From Anadara kagoshimensis (Eukaryota > Mollusca > Bivalvia > Arcoida > Arcidae), in assembly GCA_021292105.1 (NCBI GenBank), contig CM037868.1:27548139-27612138 (forward strand): 64,000 nucleotides of DNA. The letters run 5' to 3'. Under the pieces are notes generated by a model that worked only from the letters and a program-made list of their open reading frames with translations, did not search any database and was not told the origin of the DNA. Below, one piece after another: positions 15,901-31,200 of this stretch (its first letter is position 1; the number at the start of each line of letters is the position of its first letter). Made by a program: the position numbers and the translations under genes.

Positions 15901-18270
15901 AACAACATTACATGATAACAGTAGTTTGTGATACATATAAGAACATAACATGATAACGGTAGTTTATGATACATATAAGAACATAACATGATAACGGTAG
16001 ATTATGATACATATAACAACATAACATGATAACGGTAGTTTATGATACATATAACAACATTACATGGATAACAGTAGTTTATGATACATATAACAACATT
16101 ACATGATAATTGAAGATCATGATACATATAACAACATCACATGATAAGAGTATTTTTGATACATATAACAACATTACATGGATAACGGTAGTTTATGATA
16201 CATATAACAACATTGCATGATAACAGTAGTTTATGATACATATAACAACATTACATGATAACGGTAGTTTATGATACATATAACAACATTACATGATAAC
16301 AGTAGTTTATGATACATATAACAACATTACATGGATAACGGTAGTTTATGATACATATAACAACATTGCATTAAATAACGGTAGTTTATGATACATTAAC
16401 ACATTACATGATAACGGTAGTTTTGATACATATAACAGCATTACATGATAACAGTAGTTTATGATACATATAACAACATTACATGGATAACGGTAGTTTA
16501 TGATACATATAACAACATTACATGATAACATAGTTTATGATACATATAACAACATTACATGGATAACGGTAGTTTATGATACATATAACAACATTACATG
16601 ATAAGAGTAGTTTATGATACATATAACAACATTACATGATAAGAGTAGTTTATGATACATATAACAACATTACATGATAAGAGTAGTTTATGATACATAT
16701 AACAACATTACATGGATAACAGTAGTTTATGATACATATAAACAACATCACATGATAAGAGTAGTTTATGATACATATAACAACATTACATGATACAGAG
16801 TAGTTTTATGATACATATAACAACATTACATTGATAATGGTAGTTTATGATACATATAACAACATTACTGATAACAGTAGTTTTTGATACATATAACAAC
16901 ATTACGTGATAACTGTAGTTTATGATACATATAACAACATTACATGATAACGGTAGTTTATGATACATATAACAACATTACATGGATAACAGTAGTTTAT
17001 GATACATATAACAACATCCATGATAAGAGTAGTTTATGATACATATAACAACATTACATGATAACAGTAGTTTATGATACATATAACAACATCACATGAT
17101 ACAGTAGTTTTATGATACATATAACAACATTACATTGATAACGGTAGTTTATGATACATATAACAACATCACATGATAACGGTAGTTTATGATACATATA
17201 ACAACATTACATGGATAACAGTAGTTTATGATACATATAACAACATTACGTGATAACAGTAGTTTATGATACATATAACAACATTACATGATAACAGTAG
17301 TTTATGATACATATAACAACATCACATGATAAGAGTAGTTTATGATACATATAACAACATCACATGATAAGAGTAGTTTATGATACATATAACAACATTA
17401 CATGATAACAGTAGTTTATGATACATATAACAACATTACATGATAACAGTAGTTTATGATACATATAACAACATTACATGATAACAGTAGTTTATGATAC
17501 ATATAACAACATTACATGGATACAGTAGTTTTATGATACATATAACAACATTACATGATAATTGAAGATCATGATACATATAACAACATCAATGATAAAG
17601 AGTAGTTTATGATACATGTAACAACATAACATGATAACGGTTAATTTATGATTCATATAACAACGTCACATGATAACAGTAGTTAATGATACATATAACA
17701 ACATTACATGATAACAGTAGTTTGTGATACATATAACAACATTACATGATAACAGTAGTTTGTGATACATATAAGACATAACATGGATAACGGTAGTTTA
17801 TGATACATATAAGAACATAACATGATAACGGTAGATTATGATACATATAACAACATAACATGATAACGGTAGTTTATGATACATATAACAACATTACATG
17901 GATAACAGTAGTTTATGATACATATAACAACATTACATGATAATTGAAGATCATGATACATATAACAACATCACATGATAAGAGTAGTTTATGATACATA
18001 TAACAACATACATGATAAGAGTAGTTTATGATACATATAACAACATTACATGGATAACAGTAGTTTATGATACATATAACAACATCACATGATAAGAGTA
18101 GTTTATGATACATATAACAACATTACATGATAACAGTAGTTTATGATACATATAACAACATTACATTGATAATGGTAGTTTATGATACTATAACAACATT
18201 ACATGATAACAGTAGTTTATGATACATATAACAACATTACGTGATAACTTTAGTTTATGATACATATAAC
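3989..18270. repeat. 38-bp satellite array, about 370 monomers
   Basis: The monomer is GATACATATAACAACATTAC followed by ATGATAACAGTAGTTTAT. The period is exactly 38 bp (for example GATAC at 4087 and 4125); a 39-bp form carries ATGGATAAC. Diagnostic variants (GATTCATATAACAACGTC, GCATTAAATAACGG, AATTGAAGATCATGATAC) recur in fixed order. The unit with AATAAATACATATATC starts the array and recurs at about 4645 and 12771, showing a higher-order duplication offset by about 8.1-8.2 kb. The array runs into an N gap, so its true length is unknown. Short frames within it are by-products. Confidence 0.97.
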
Positions 18271-19270
18271 NNNNNNNNNNNNNNNNNNNNNNNNNNNNNN
18301 NNNNNNNNNNNNNNNNNNNNNNNNNNNNNNNNNNNNNNNNNNNNNNNNNNNNNNNNNNNNNNNNNNNNNNNNNNNNNNNNNNNNNNNNNNNNNNNNNNNN
18401 NNNNNNNNNNNNNNNNNNNNNNNNNNNNNNNNNNNNNNNNNNNNNNNNNNNNNNNNNNNNNNNNNNNNNNNNNNNNNNNNNNNNNNNNNNNNNNNNNNNN
18501 NNNNNNNNNNNNNNNNNNNNNNNNNNNNNNNNNNNNNNNNNNNNNNNNNNNNNNNNNNNNNNNNNNNNNNNNNNNNNNNNNNNNNNNNNNNNNNNNNNNN
18601 NNNNNNNNNNNNNNNNNNNNNNNNNNNNNNNNNNNNNNNNNNNNNNNNNNNNNNNNNNNNNNNNNNNNNNNNNNNNNNNNNNNNNNNNNNNNNNNNNNNN
18701 NNNNNNNNNNNNNNNNNNNNNNNNNNNNNNNNNNNNNNNNNNNNNNNNNNNNNNNNNNNNNNNNNNNNNNNNNNNNNNNNNNNNNNNNNNNNNNNNNNNN
18801 NNNNNNNNNNNNNNNNNNNNNNNNNNNNNNNNNNNNNNNNNNNNNNNNNNNNNNNNNNNNNNNNNNNNNNNNNNNNNNNNNNNNNNNNNNNNNNNNNNNN
18901 NNNNNNNNNNNNNNNNNNNNNNNNNNNNNNNNNNNNNNNNNNNNNNNNNNNNNNNNNNNNNNNNNNNNNNNNNNNNNNNNNNNNNNNNNNNNNNNNNNNN
19001 NNNNNNNNNNNNNNNNNNNNNNNNNNNNNNNNNNNNNNNNNNNNNNNNNNNNNNNNNNNNNNNNNNNNNNNNNNNNNNNNNNNNNNNNNNNNNNNNNNNN
19101 NNNNNNNNNNNNNNNNNNNNNNNNNNNNNNNNNNNNNNNNNNNNNNNNNNNNNNNNNNNNNNNNNNNNNNNNNNNNNNNNNNNNNNNNNNNNNNNNNNNN
19201 NNNNNNNNNNNNNNNNNNNNNNNNNNNNNNNNNNNNNNNNNNNNNNNNNNNNNNNNNNNNNNNNNNNNNN
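18271..19270. other. Assembly gap, 1000 N
   Basis: The run of N is exactly 1000 bases, a placeholder length. It separates the 38-bp array from the 51-bp array, so their adjacency and true spacing are scaffold inferences. Confidence 1.
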
Positions 19271-22200
19271 TACTTGACAGAATAAATTATGAGGTAGTAA
19301 AGCCTCTGTTAACTGATTTACTACTTGACAGAATAAATCATGAGGTAGTAAAGCCTCTGTTAACTGATTTACTACTTGACACAATAAATCACAAGGTAGT
19401 AAAGCCTCTGTTAATGATTTACTACTTGACAGAATAAATCACAAGGTAGTAAAGCCTCTGTTAACTGATTTACTACGTGACAGAATAAATCATGAGGTAG
19501 TAAAGCATCAGCTAACTGATTTACTACTTGACAGAATAAATCATGAGGTAGTAAAGCCTCTGTTAACTGATTAACTACTTGACAGAAAAATCATAAGGTA
19601 GTAAAGCCTCTGTTAACTGATTTACTACTTGACAGAATAATCATGAGGTAGTAAAGCCTCTGTTAACTGAGTTACTATGTGACAGAATAAACCATGAGGT
19701 AGTAAAGCCTCTGTAACTGATTTACTACTTGACACAATAAATCACAAGGTAGTAAAGCCTCTGTTAACTGATTTATACTTGACAGAATAAATCATGAGGT
19801 AGTAAAGCCCCTGCTAACTGATTTACTACTTGACACAATAAATCACAAGGTAGTAAAGCCTCTACTAAGTGATTTACTACGTGACAGAATAAATCACAAG
19901 GTAGTAAAGCCTCTGCTAATTGATTACTACGTGACAGAATAAATCACAAGGTAGTAAAGCCTCTGTTATTTGATTTACTACGTGACAGAATAAATCACAA
20001 GGTAATAAAGCCTCATCTAATTGATTTACTAAGTGACAGAATAAATCACAAGTAGTAAAGCCTCAGCTAACTGATTTACTACGTGACAGAATAAATCACA
20101 AGGTAGTAAAGCCTCTGTTAACTTATTTACTATGTGACACATAAATCATGAGGTAGTAAAGGCCTCAGCTAACTGATTTACTACGTGACAGAATAAATCA
20201 TGAGGTAGTAAAGCCCTGCTAACTGATTTACTACGTGACGGAATAAATCATGTGGTAGTAAAGCCCCTGCTAACTGATTTACTATGTGACAATAAATCAT
20301 GAGGTAGTAAAGCCTCAGCTAACTGATTTACTACGTGACAGAATAAATCATGAGGTAGTAAAGCCCCTGCTAACTGATTTACTATGTGACAGAATAAATC
20401 ACAAGGTAGTAAAGCCTCAGCTAACTGATTTACTACGTGACAGAATAAATCATGAGGTAGTAAAGCCCCTGCTAACTGATTTACTATGTGACAGAATAAA
20501 TCATGAGGTAGTAAAGCCCTGCTAACTGATTTACTATGTGACAGAATAAATCACAAGGTAGTAAAGCCTCTGTTAACTGATTTACTACTTGACAGAATAA
20601 ATCATGAGGTAGTAAAGCCCCTGCTAACTGATTTACTACTTGACAGAATAAATCATGAGGTAGTAAAGACTTGTTAACTGATTTACTACTTGACAGAATA
20701 AATCATGAGGTAGTAAAGCCTCTGTTAACTGATTTACTACTTGACACAAAAATAAATCATGAGGTAGTAAAGCCTCTGTTAATTGATTTACTACTTGACA
20801 CAATAAATCATGAGGTAGTAAAGCCTCTGTTAACTGATTTACTACTTGACACAATAAATCACGAGGTAGTTAAGCCTTTGCTAACTGATTTACTACTTGA
20901 CACAATAAATCATGAGGTAGTAAAGCCTCTGTTAACTGATTTACTACTTGACAGAATAAATCATGAGGTAGTAAAGCCCCTGCTAACTGATTTACTACTT
21001 GACACAATAAATCATGAGGTAGTTAAGCCTTTGCTAACTGATTTACTACTTGACACAATAAATCATGAGGTAGTAAAGCCTCTGTTAACTGATTTACTAC
21101 TTGACAATAAATCACAAGGTAGTAAAGCCTCTGTTAACTGATATACTACTTGACACAATAAATCATGAGGTAGTTAAGCCTTTGCTAACTGATTTACTAC
21201 TTGACAGAATAAATCATGAGGTAGTAAAGCCTCTGTTAACTGATTTACTACGTGACAGAATAAATCATGAGGTAGTAAAGCCTCTGTTAACTGATTTACT
21301 ACGGACAGAATAAATCATGAGGTAGTAAAGACTCTGTTAAACTGAGTTACTACTTGACACAATAAATCATGAGGTAGTAAGCCTCTGTTAACTGATTTAC
21401 TACTTGACACAATAAATCAAAGTAGGTAAAGCCTCTGTTAACTGATTTACTACTTGACACAATAAATCATGAGGTAGTTAAGCCTTTGCTAACTGATTTA
21501 CTACTTGACAGAATAAATCATGAGGTAGTAAAGCCTCTGTTAACTGATTTACTACGTGACAGAATAAAATCATGAGGTAGTAAAGACTCTGTTAACTGAT
21601 TTACTACTTGACACAATAAATCATGAGGTAGTTAAGCCTTTGCTAACTGATTTACTACTTGACAGAATAAATCATGAGGTAGTAAAGCCCCTGCTAACTG
21701 ATTTACTACTTGACACAATAAATCATGAGGTAGTTAAGCCTTTGCTAACTGATTTACTACTTGACAGAATAAATCATGAGGTAGTAAAGCCTCAGCAAAC
21801 TGATTTACTACTTGACAGAATAATCACAAGGTACTAAAGCCTCTGTTAACTAATTTACTACTTGACACAATAAATCACGAGGTAGTTATGCCTTTGCTAA
21901 CTGATTTACTACTTGACAGAATAAATCATGAGGTAGTAAAGCCTCTTAACTGATTTACTACATGACAGAATAAATCATGAGGTAGTAAAGCCCCTGCTAA
22001 CTGATTTACTACTTGACAGAATAAATTATGAGGTAGTAAAGCCTCTGTTAACTGATTTACTACTTGACAGAATAAATCATGAGGTAGTAAAGCCTCTGTT
22101 AACTGATTTACTACTTGACACATATAAATCACAAGGTAGTAAAGCCTCTGTTAACTGATTTACTACTTGACAGAATAAATCACAAGTAGTAAAGCCTCTG

Positions 22201-25200
22201 TTAACTGATTTACTACTTGACAGAATAAATCATGAGGTAGTAAAGCATCAGCTAACTGATTTACTACTTGACAGAATAAATCATGAGGTAGTAAAGCCTC
22301 TGTTAACTGATTAACTACTTGACAGAAAAATCATAAGTAGTAAAGCCTCTGTTAACTGATTTACTACTTGACAGAATAAATCATGAGGTAGTAAAGCCTC
22401 TGTTAACTGAGTTACTATGTGACAGAATAAACATGAGGTAGTAAAGCCTCTGTTAACAGATTACTACTTGACACAATAAATCACAAGGTAGTAAAGCCTC
22501 TGTTAACTGATTTACTACTTGACAGAATAAATCATGAGGTAGTAAAGCCCCTGCTAACTGATTTACTACTTGACACAATAAATCACAAGGTAGTAAAGCC
22601 TCTACTAATTGATTTACTACGTGACAGAATAAATCACAAGGTAGTTAAAAGCCCTCTGCTAATTGATTTACTACGTGACAGAATAAATCACAAGGTAGTA
22701 AAGCCTCTGTTATTTGATTTACTACGTGACAAGAATAAATCACAAGGTAATAAAGCCTCATCTAATTGATTTACTAAGTGACAGAATAAATCACAAGGTA
22801 GTAAAGCCTCAGCTAACTGATTTACTACGTGACAGAATAAATCATGCACAAGGTAGTAAAGCCTCTGTTAACTTATTTACTATGTGACACAATAAACATG
22901 AGGTAGTAAAGCCTCAGCTAACTGATTTACTACGTGACAGAATAAATCATGAGGTAGTAAAGCCCCTGCTAACTGATTACTACGTGACGGAATAAATCAT
23001 GAGGTAGTAAAGCCCCTGCTAACTGATTACTATGTGACACAATAAATCATGAGGTAGTAAAGCTCAGCTAACTGATTTACTACGTGACAGAATAAATCAT
23101 GAGGTAGTAAAGCCCCTGCTAACTGATTTACTATGTGACAGAATAAATCACAAGGTAGTAAAGCCTCAGCTAACTGATTTACTACGTGACAGAATAAATC
23201 ATGAGGTAGTAAAGCCCCTGCTAACTGATTTACTATGTGACAGAATAAATCATGAGGTAGTAAAGCCCCTGCTAACTGATTTACTATGTGACAGAAAAAT
23301 CACAGGTAGTAAAGCCTCAGCTAACTGATTTACTACGTGACAGAATAAATCATGAGGTAGTAAAGCCCCTGCTAACTGATTTACTACTTGACAGAATAAA
23401 TCATGAGGTAGTAAAGCCTCTGTTAACTGATTACTACATGACAGAATAAATCATGGTAGTAAAGCCCTGCTAACTGATTTACTACTTGACAGAATAAATT
23501 ATGAGGTAGTAAAGCCTCTGTTAACTGATTTACTACTTGACAGAATAAATCATGAGGTAGTAAAGCCTCTGTTAACTGATTTACTACTTGACACAATAAA
23601 TCACAAGGTAGTAAAGCCTCTGTTAACTGATTTACTACTTGACAGAATAAATCACAAGGTAGTAAAGCCTCTGTTAACTGATTTACTACGTGACAGAATA
23701 AATCATGAGGTAGTAAAGCATCAGCTAACTGATTTACTACTTGACAGAATAAATCATGAGGTAGTAAAGCCTCTGTTAACTGATTAACTACTTGACAGAA
23801 AAATCATAAGGTAGTAAAGCCTCTGTTAACTGATTTACTACTTGACAGAATAAATCATGAGGTAGTAAAGCCTCTGTTAACTGAGTTACTATGTGACAGA
23901 ATAAACCATGAGTAGTAAAGCCTCTGTTAACTGATTTACTACTTGACACAATAAATCACAAGGTAGTAAAGCCTCTGTTAACTGATTTACTACTTGACAG
24001 AATAAATCATGAGGTAGTAAAGCCCCTGCTAACTGATTACTACTTGACACAATAAATCACAAGGTAGTAAAGCCTCTACTAATTGATTTACTACGTGACA
24101 GAAAAATCACAAGGTAGTAAAGCCTCTGCTAATTGATTTACTACTTGACAGAATAAATCACAAGGTAGTAAAGCCTCTGTTATTTGATTTACTACGTGAC
24201 AGAATAAATCACAAGGTAATAAAGCCTCATCTAATTGATTTACTAAGTGACAGAATAAATCACAAGGTAGTAAAGCCTCAGCTAACTGATTTACTACGTG
24301 ACAGAATAAATCACAAGGTAGTAAAGCCTCTGTTAACTTATTTACTATGTGACACAATAAATCATGAGGTAGTAAAGCCTCAGCTAACTGATTTACTACG
24401 TGACAGAATAAATCATGAGGTAGTAAAGCCCCTGCTAACTGATTTACTACGTGACGGAATAAATCATGTGGTAGTAAAGCCCCTGCTAACTGATTTACTA
24501 TGTGACACAATAAATCATGAGGTAGTAAAGCCTCAGCTAACTGATTTACTACGTGACAGAATAAATCATGAGGTAGTAAAGCCCCTGCTAACTGATTTAC
24601 TATGTGACAGAATAAATCACAAGGTAGTAAAGCCTCAGCTAACTGATTTACTACGTGACAGAATAAATCATGAGGTAGTAAAGCCCCTGCTAACTGATTT
24701 ACTATGTGACAGAATAAATCATGAGGTAGTAAAGCCCCTGCTAACTGATTTACTATGTGACAGAATAAATCACAAGGTAGTAAAGCTCAGCTAACTGATT
24801 TACTACGTGACAGAATAAATCATGAGGTAGTAAAGCCCCTGCTAACTGATTTACTATGTGACAGAATAAATCATGAGGTAGTGAAGCTCAGCTAACTGAT
24901 TTACTACGTGACAGAATAAATCATGAGGTAGTGAAGCCTCTGCTAACTGATTTACTACTTGACACAATAAATCATGAGGTAGTAAAGCCTCTGTTAACTG
25001 ATTTACTACTTGACACAATAAATCACAAGGTAGTAAAGCCTCTGTTAACTGATTTACTACTTGACAGAATAAATCATGAGGTAGTAAAGCCCCTGCTAAC
25101 TGATTTACTACTTGACAGAATAAATCATGAGGTAGTAAAGACTCTGTTAACTGATTTACTACTTGACACAATAAATCATGAGGTAGTAAAGCCTTTGCTA

Positions 25201-28200
25201 ACTGATTTACTACTTGACACAATAAATCATGAGGTAGTAAAGCCTCTGTTAATTGATTTACTACTTGACACAATAAATCATGAGGTAGTAAAGCCTCTGT
25301 TAACTGATTTACTACTTGACACAATAAATCAGGTAGTTAAGCCTTTGCTAACTGATTTACTACTTGACACAATAAATCATGAGGTAGTAAAGCCTCTTTT
25401 AACTGATTTACTACTTGACAGAATAAATCATGAGGTAGTAAAGCCCCTGCTAACTGATTTACTACTTGACACAATAAATCATGAGGTAGTTAAGCCTTTG
25501 CTAACTGATTTACTACTTGACACAATAAATCATGAGGTAGTAAAGCCTCTGTTAACTGATTTACTACTTGACACAATAAATCACAAGGTAATAAAGCCTC
25601 TGTTAACTGATTTACTACTTGACACAATAAATCATGAGGTAGTAAAGCCTCTGTTAACTGATTTACTACGTGACAGAATAAATCATGAGGTAGTAAAGCC
25701 TCTGTTAACTGATTTACTACGTGACACAATAAATCATGAGGTAGTAAAGACTCTGTAACTGAGTTACTACTTGACACAATAAATCATGAGGTAGTAAAGC
25801 CTCTGTTAACTGATTTACTACTTGACACAATAAATCACAAGGTAGTAAAGCCTCTGTTAACTGATTTACTACTTGACACAATAAATCATGAGGTAGTTAA
25901 GCCTTTGCTAACTGATTACTACTTGACAGAATAAATCATGAGGTAGTAAAGCCTCTGTTAACTGATTTACTACGTGACAGAATAAATCATGAGGTAGTAA
26001 AGACTCTGTTAACTGATTTACTACTTGACACAATAAATCATGAGGTAGTTAAGCCTTTGCTAACTGATTTACTACTTGACAGAATAAATCATGAGGTAGT
26101 AAAGCCCCTGCTAACTGATTTACTACTTGACACAATAAATCATGAGGTAGTTAAGCCTTTGCTAACTGATTTACTACTTGACAGAATAAATCATGAGGTA
26201 GTAAAGCCTCAGCAAACTGATTTACTACTTGACAGAATAAATCACAAGGTACTAAAGCCTCTGTTAACTAATTTACTACTTGACACAATAAATCACGAGG
26301 TAGTTATGCCTTTGCTAACTGATTTACTACTTGACAGAATAAATCATGAGGTAGTAAAGCTCTGTTAAACTGATTTACTACATGACAGAATAAATCATGA
26401 GGTAGTAAAGCCCCTGCTAACTGATTTACTACTTGACAGAATAAATTATGAGGTAGTAAAGCCTCTGTTAACTGATTTACTACTTGACAGAATAAATCAT
26501 GAGGTAGTAAAGCCTCTGTTAACTGATTTACTACTTGACACAATAAATCACAAGGTAGTAAAGCCTCTGTTAACTGATTTACTACTTGACAGAATAAATC
26601 ACAAGGTAGTAAAGCCTCTGTTAACTGATTTACTACTTGACAGAATAAATCATGAGGTAGTAAAGCATCAGCTAACTGATTTACTACTTGACAGAATAAA
26701 TCATGAGGTAGTAAAGCCTCTGTTAACTGATTAACTACTTGACAGAAAAATCATAAGGTAGTAAAGCCTCTGTTAACTGATTTACTACTTGACAGAATAA
26801 ATCATGAGGTAGTAAAGCCTCTGTTAACTGATTTACTACTTGACACAATAAATCACAAGGTAGTAAAGCCTCTACTAATTGATTTACTACGTGACAGAAT
26901 AAATCACAAGGTAGTAAAGCCTCTGCTAATTGATTTACTACGTGACAGAATAAATCACAAGGTAGTAAAGCCTCTGTTATTTGATTTACTACGTGACAGA
27001 ATAAATCACAAGGTAATAAAGCCTCATCTAATTGATTTACTAAGTGACAGAATAAATCACAAGGTAGTAAAGCCTCAGCTAACTGATTTACTACGTGACA
27101 GAATAAATCATGCACAAGGTAGTAAAGCCTCTGTTAACTTATTTACTATGTGACACAATAAATCATGAGGTAGTAAAGCCTCAGCTAACTGATTTACTAC
27201 GTGACAGAATAAATCATGAGGTAGTAAAGCCCCTGCTAACTGATTTACTACGTGACGGAATAAATCATGAGGTAGTAAAGCCCCTGCTAACTGATTTACT
27301 ATGTGACACAATAAATCATGAGGTAGTAAAGCCTCAGCTAACTGATTTACTACGTGACAGAATAAATCATGAGGTAGTAAAGCCCCTGCTAACTGATTTA
27401 CTATGTGACAGAATAAATCACAAGGTAGTAAAGCCTCAGCTAACTGATTTACTACGTGACAGAATAAATCATGAGGTAGTAAAGCCCCTGCTAACTGATT
27501 TACTATGTGACAGAATAAATCATGAGGTAGTAAAGCCCCTGCTAACTGATTTACTATGTGACAGAATAAATCACAAGGTAGTAAAGCCTCAGCTAACTGA
27601 TTTACTACGTGACAGAATAAATCATGAGGTAGTAAAGCCCCTGCTAACTGATTTACTACTTGACAGAATAAATCATGAGGTAGTAAAGCCTCTGTTAACT
27701 GATTTACTACATGACAGAATAAATCATGAGGTAGTAAAGCCCCTGCTAACTGATTTACTACTTGACAGAATAAATTATGAGGTAGTAAAGCCTCTGTTAA
27801 CTGATTTACTACTTGACAGAATAAATCATGAGGTAGTAAAGCCTCTGTTAACTGATTTACTACTTGACACAATAAATCACAAGGTAGTAAAGCCTCTGTT
27901 AACTGATTTACTACTTGACAGAATAAATCACAAGGTAGTAAAGCCTCTGTTAACTGATTTACTACGTGACAGAATAAATCATGAGGTAGTAAAGCATCAG
28001 CTAACTGATTTACTACTTGACAGAATAAATCATGAGGTAGTAAAGCCTCTGTTAACTGATTAACTACTTGACAGAAAAATCATAAGGTAGTAAAGCCTCT
28101 GTTAACTGATTTACTACTTGACAGAATAAATCATGAGGTAGTAAAGCCTCTGTTAACTGAGTTACTATGTGACAGAATAAACCATGAGGTAGTAAAGCCT

Positions 28201-31200
28201 CTGTTAACTGATTTACTACTTGACACAATAAATCACAAGGTAGTAAAGCCTCTGTTAACTGATTTACTACTTGACAGAATAAATCATGAGGTAGTAAAGC
28301 CCCTGCTAACTGATTTACTACTTGACACAATAAATCACAAGGTAGTAAAGCCTCTACTAATTGATTTACTACGTGACAGAATAAATCACAAGGTAGTAAA
28401 GCCTCTGCTAATTGATTTACTACGTGACAGAATAAATCACAAGGTAGTAAAGCCTCTGTTATTTGATTTACTACGTGACAGAATAAATCACAAGGTAATA
28501 AAGCCTCATCTAATTGATTTACTAAGTGACAGAATAAATCACAAGGTAGTAAAGCCTCAGCTAACTGATTTACTACGTGACAGAATAAATCACAAGGTAG
28601 TAAAGCCTCTGTTAACTTATTTACTATGTGACACAATAAATCATGAGGTAGTAAAGCCTCAGCTAACTGATTTACTACGTGACAGAATAAATCATGAGGT
28701 AGTAAAGCCCCTGCTAACTGATTTACTACGTGACGGAATAAATCATGTGGTAGTAAAGCCCCTGCTAACTGATTTACTATGTGACACAATAAATCATGAG
28801 GTAGTAAAGCCTCAGCTAACTGATTTACTACGTGACAGAATAAATCATGAGGTAGTAAAGCCCCTGCTAACTGATTTACTATGTGACAGAATAAATCACA
28901 AGGTAGTAAAGCCTCAGCTAACTGATTTACTACGTGACAGAATAAATCATGAGGTAGTAAAGCCCCTGCTAACTGATTTACTATGTGACAGAATAAATCA
29001 TGAGGTAGTAAAGCCCCTGCTAACTGATTTACTATGTGACAGAATAAATCACAAGGTAGTAAAGCCTCAGCTAACTGATTTACTACGTGACAGAATAAAT
29101 CATGAGGTAGTAAAGCCCCTGCTAACTGATTTACTATGTGACAGAATAAATCATGAGGTAGTGAAGCCTCAGCTAACTGATTTACTACGTGACAGAATAA
29201 ATCATGAGGTAGTGAAGCCTCTGCTAACTGATTTACTACTTGACACAATAAATCATGAGGTAGTAAAGCCTCTGTTAACTGATTTACTACTTGACACAAT
29301 AAATCACAAGGTAGTAAAGCCTCTGTTAACTGATTTACTACTTGACAGAATAAATCATGAGGTAGTAAAGCCCCTGCTAACTGATTTACTACTTGACAGA
29401 ATAAATCATGAGGTAGTAAAGACTCTGTTAACTGATTTACTACTTGACAGAATAAATCATGAGGTAGTAAAGCCTCTGTTAACTGATTTACTACTTGACA
29501 CAATAAATCATGAGGTAGTAAAGCCTCTGTTAATTGATTTACTACTTGACACAATAAATCATGAGGTAGTAAAGCCTCTGTTAACTGATTTACTACTTGA
29601 CACAATAAATCACGAGGTAGTTAAGCCTTTGCTAACTGATTTACTACTTGACACAATAAATCATGAGGTAGTAAAGCCTCTTTTAACTGATTTACTACTT
29701 GACAGAATAAATCATGAGGTAGTAAAGCCCCTGCTAACTGATTTACTACTTGACACAATAAATCATGAGGTAGTTAAGCCTTTGCTAACTGATTTACTAC
29801 TTGACACAATAAATCATGAGGTAGTAAAGCCTCTGTTAACTGATTTACTACTTGACACAATAAATCACAAGGTAATAAAGCCTCTGTTAACTGATTTACT
29901 ACTTGACACAATAAATCATGAGGTAGTTAAGCCTTTGCTAACTGATTTACTACTTGACAGAATAAATCATGAGGTAGTAAAGCCTCTGTTAACTGATTTA
30001 CTACGTGACAGAATAAATCATGAGGTAGTAAAGCCTCTGTTAACTGATTTACTACGTGACAGAATAAATCATGAGGTAGTAAAGACTCTGTAACTGAGTT
30101 ACTACTTGACACAATAAATCATGAGGTAGTAAAGCCTCTGTTAACTGATTTACTACTTGACACAATAAATCACAAGGTAGTAAAGCCTCTGTTAACTGAT
30201 TTACTACTTGACACAATAAATCATGAGGTAGTTAAGCCTTTGCTAACTGATTTACTACTTGACAGAATAAATCATGAGGTAGTAAAGCCTCTGTTAACTG
30301 ATTTACTACGTGACAGAATAAATCATGAGGTAGTAAAGACTCTGTTAACTGATTTACTACTTGACACAATAAATCATGAGGTAGTTAAGCCTTTGCTAAC
30401 TGATTTACTACTTGACAGAATAAATCATGAGGTAGTAAAGCCCCTGCTAACTGATTTACTACTTGACACAATAAATCATGAGGTAGTTAAGCCTTTGCTA
30501 ACTGATTTACTACTTGACAGAATAAATCATGAGGTAGTAAAGCCTCAGCAAACTGATTTACTACTTGACAGAATAAATCACAAGGTACTAAAGCCTCTGT
30601 TAACTAATTTACTACTTGACACAATAAATCACGAGGTAGTTATGCCTTTGCTAACTGATTTACTACTTGACAGAATAAATCATGAGGTAGTAAAGCCTCT
30701 GTTAACTGATTTACTACATGACAGAATAAATCATGAGGTAGTAAAGCCCCTGCTAACTGATTTACTACTTGACAGAATAAATTATGAGGTAGTAAAGCCT
30801 CTGTTAACTGATTTACTACTTGACAGAATAAATCATGAGGTAGTAAAGCCTCTGTTAACTGATTTACTACTTGACACAATAAATCACAAGGTAGTAAAGC
30901 CTCTGTTAACTGATTTACTACTTGACAGAATAAATCACAAGGTAGTAAAGCCTCTGTTAACTGATTTACTACTTGACAGAATAAATCATGAGGTAGTAAA
31001 GCATCAGCTAACTGATTTACTACTTGACAGAATAAATCATGAGGTAGTAAAGCCTCTGTTAACTGATTAACTACTTGACAGAAAAATCATAAGGTAGTAA
31101 AGCCTCTGTTAACTGATTTACTACTTGACAGAATAAATCATGAGGTAGTAAAGCCTCTGTTAACTGAGTTACTATGTGACAGAATAAACCATGAGGTAGT

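Noticed and set aside
18188-19437. Frames of about 340-400 codons across 18.2-19.4 kb
   Set aside because: They consist almost wholly of N translated as X between two satellites.
28064-30093. Long frames of 448 (+) and 513 (-) codons with 17-residue repeats
   Set aside because: The 51-bp period is a multiple of three, so a stop-free frame stays open through every unit. Both strands are open over the same bases, and frames break wherever a monomer has an indel. No signal, splice or promoter context.
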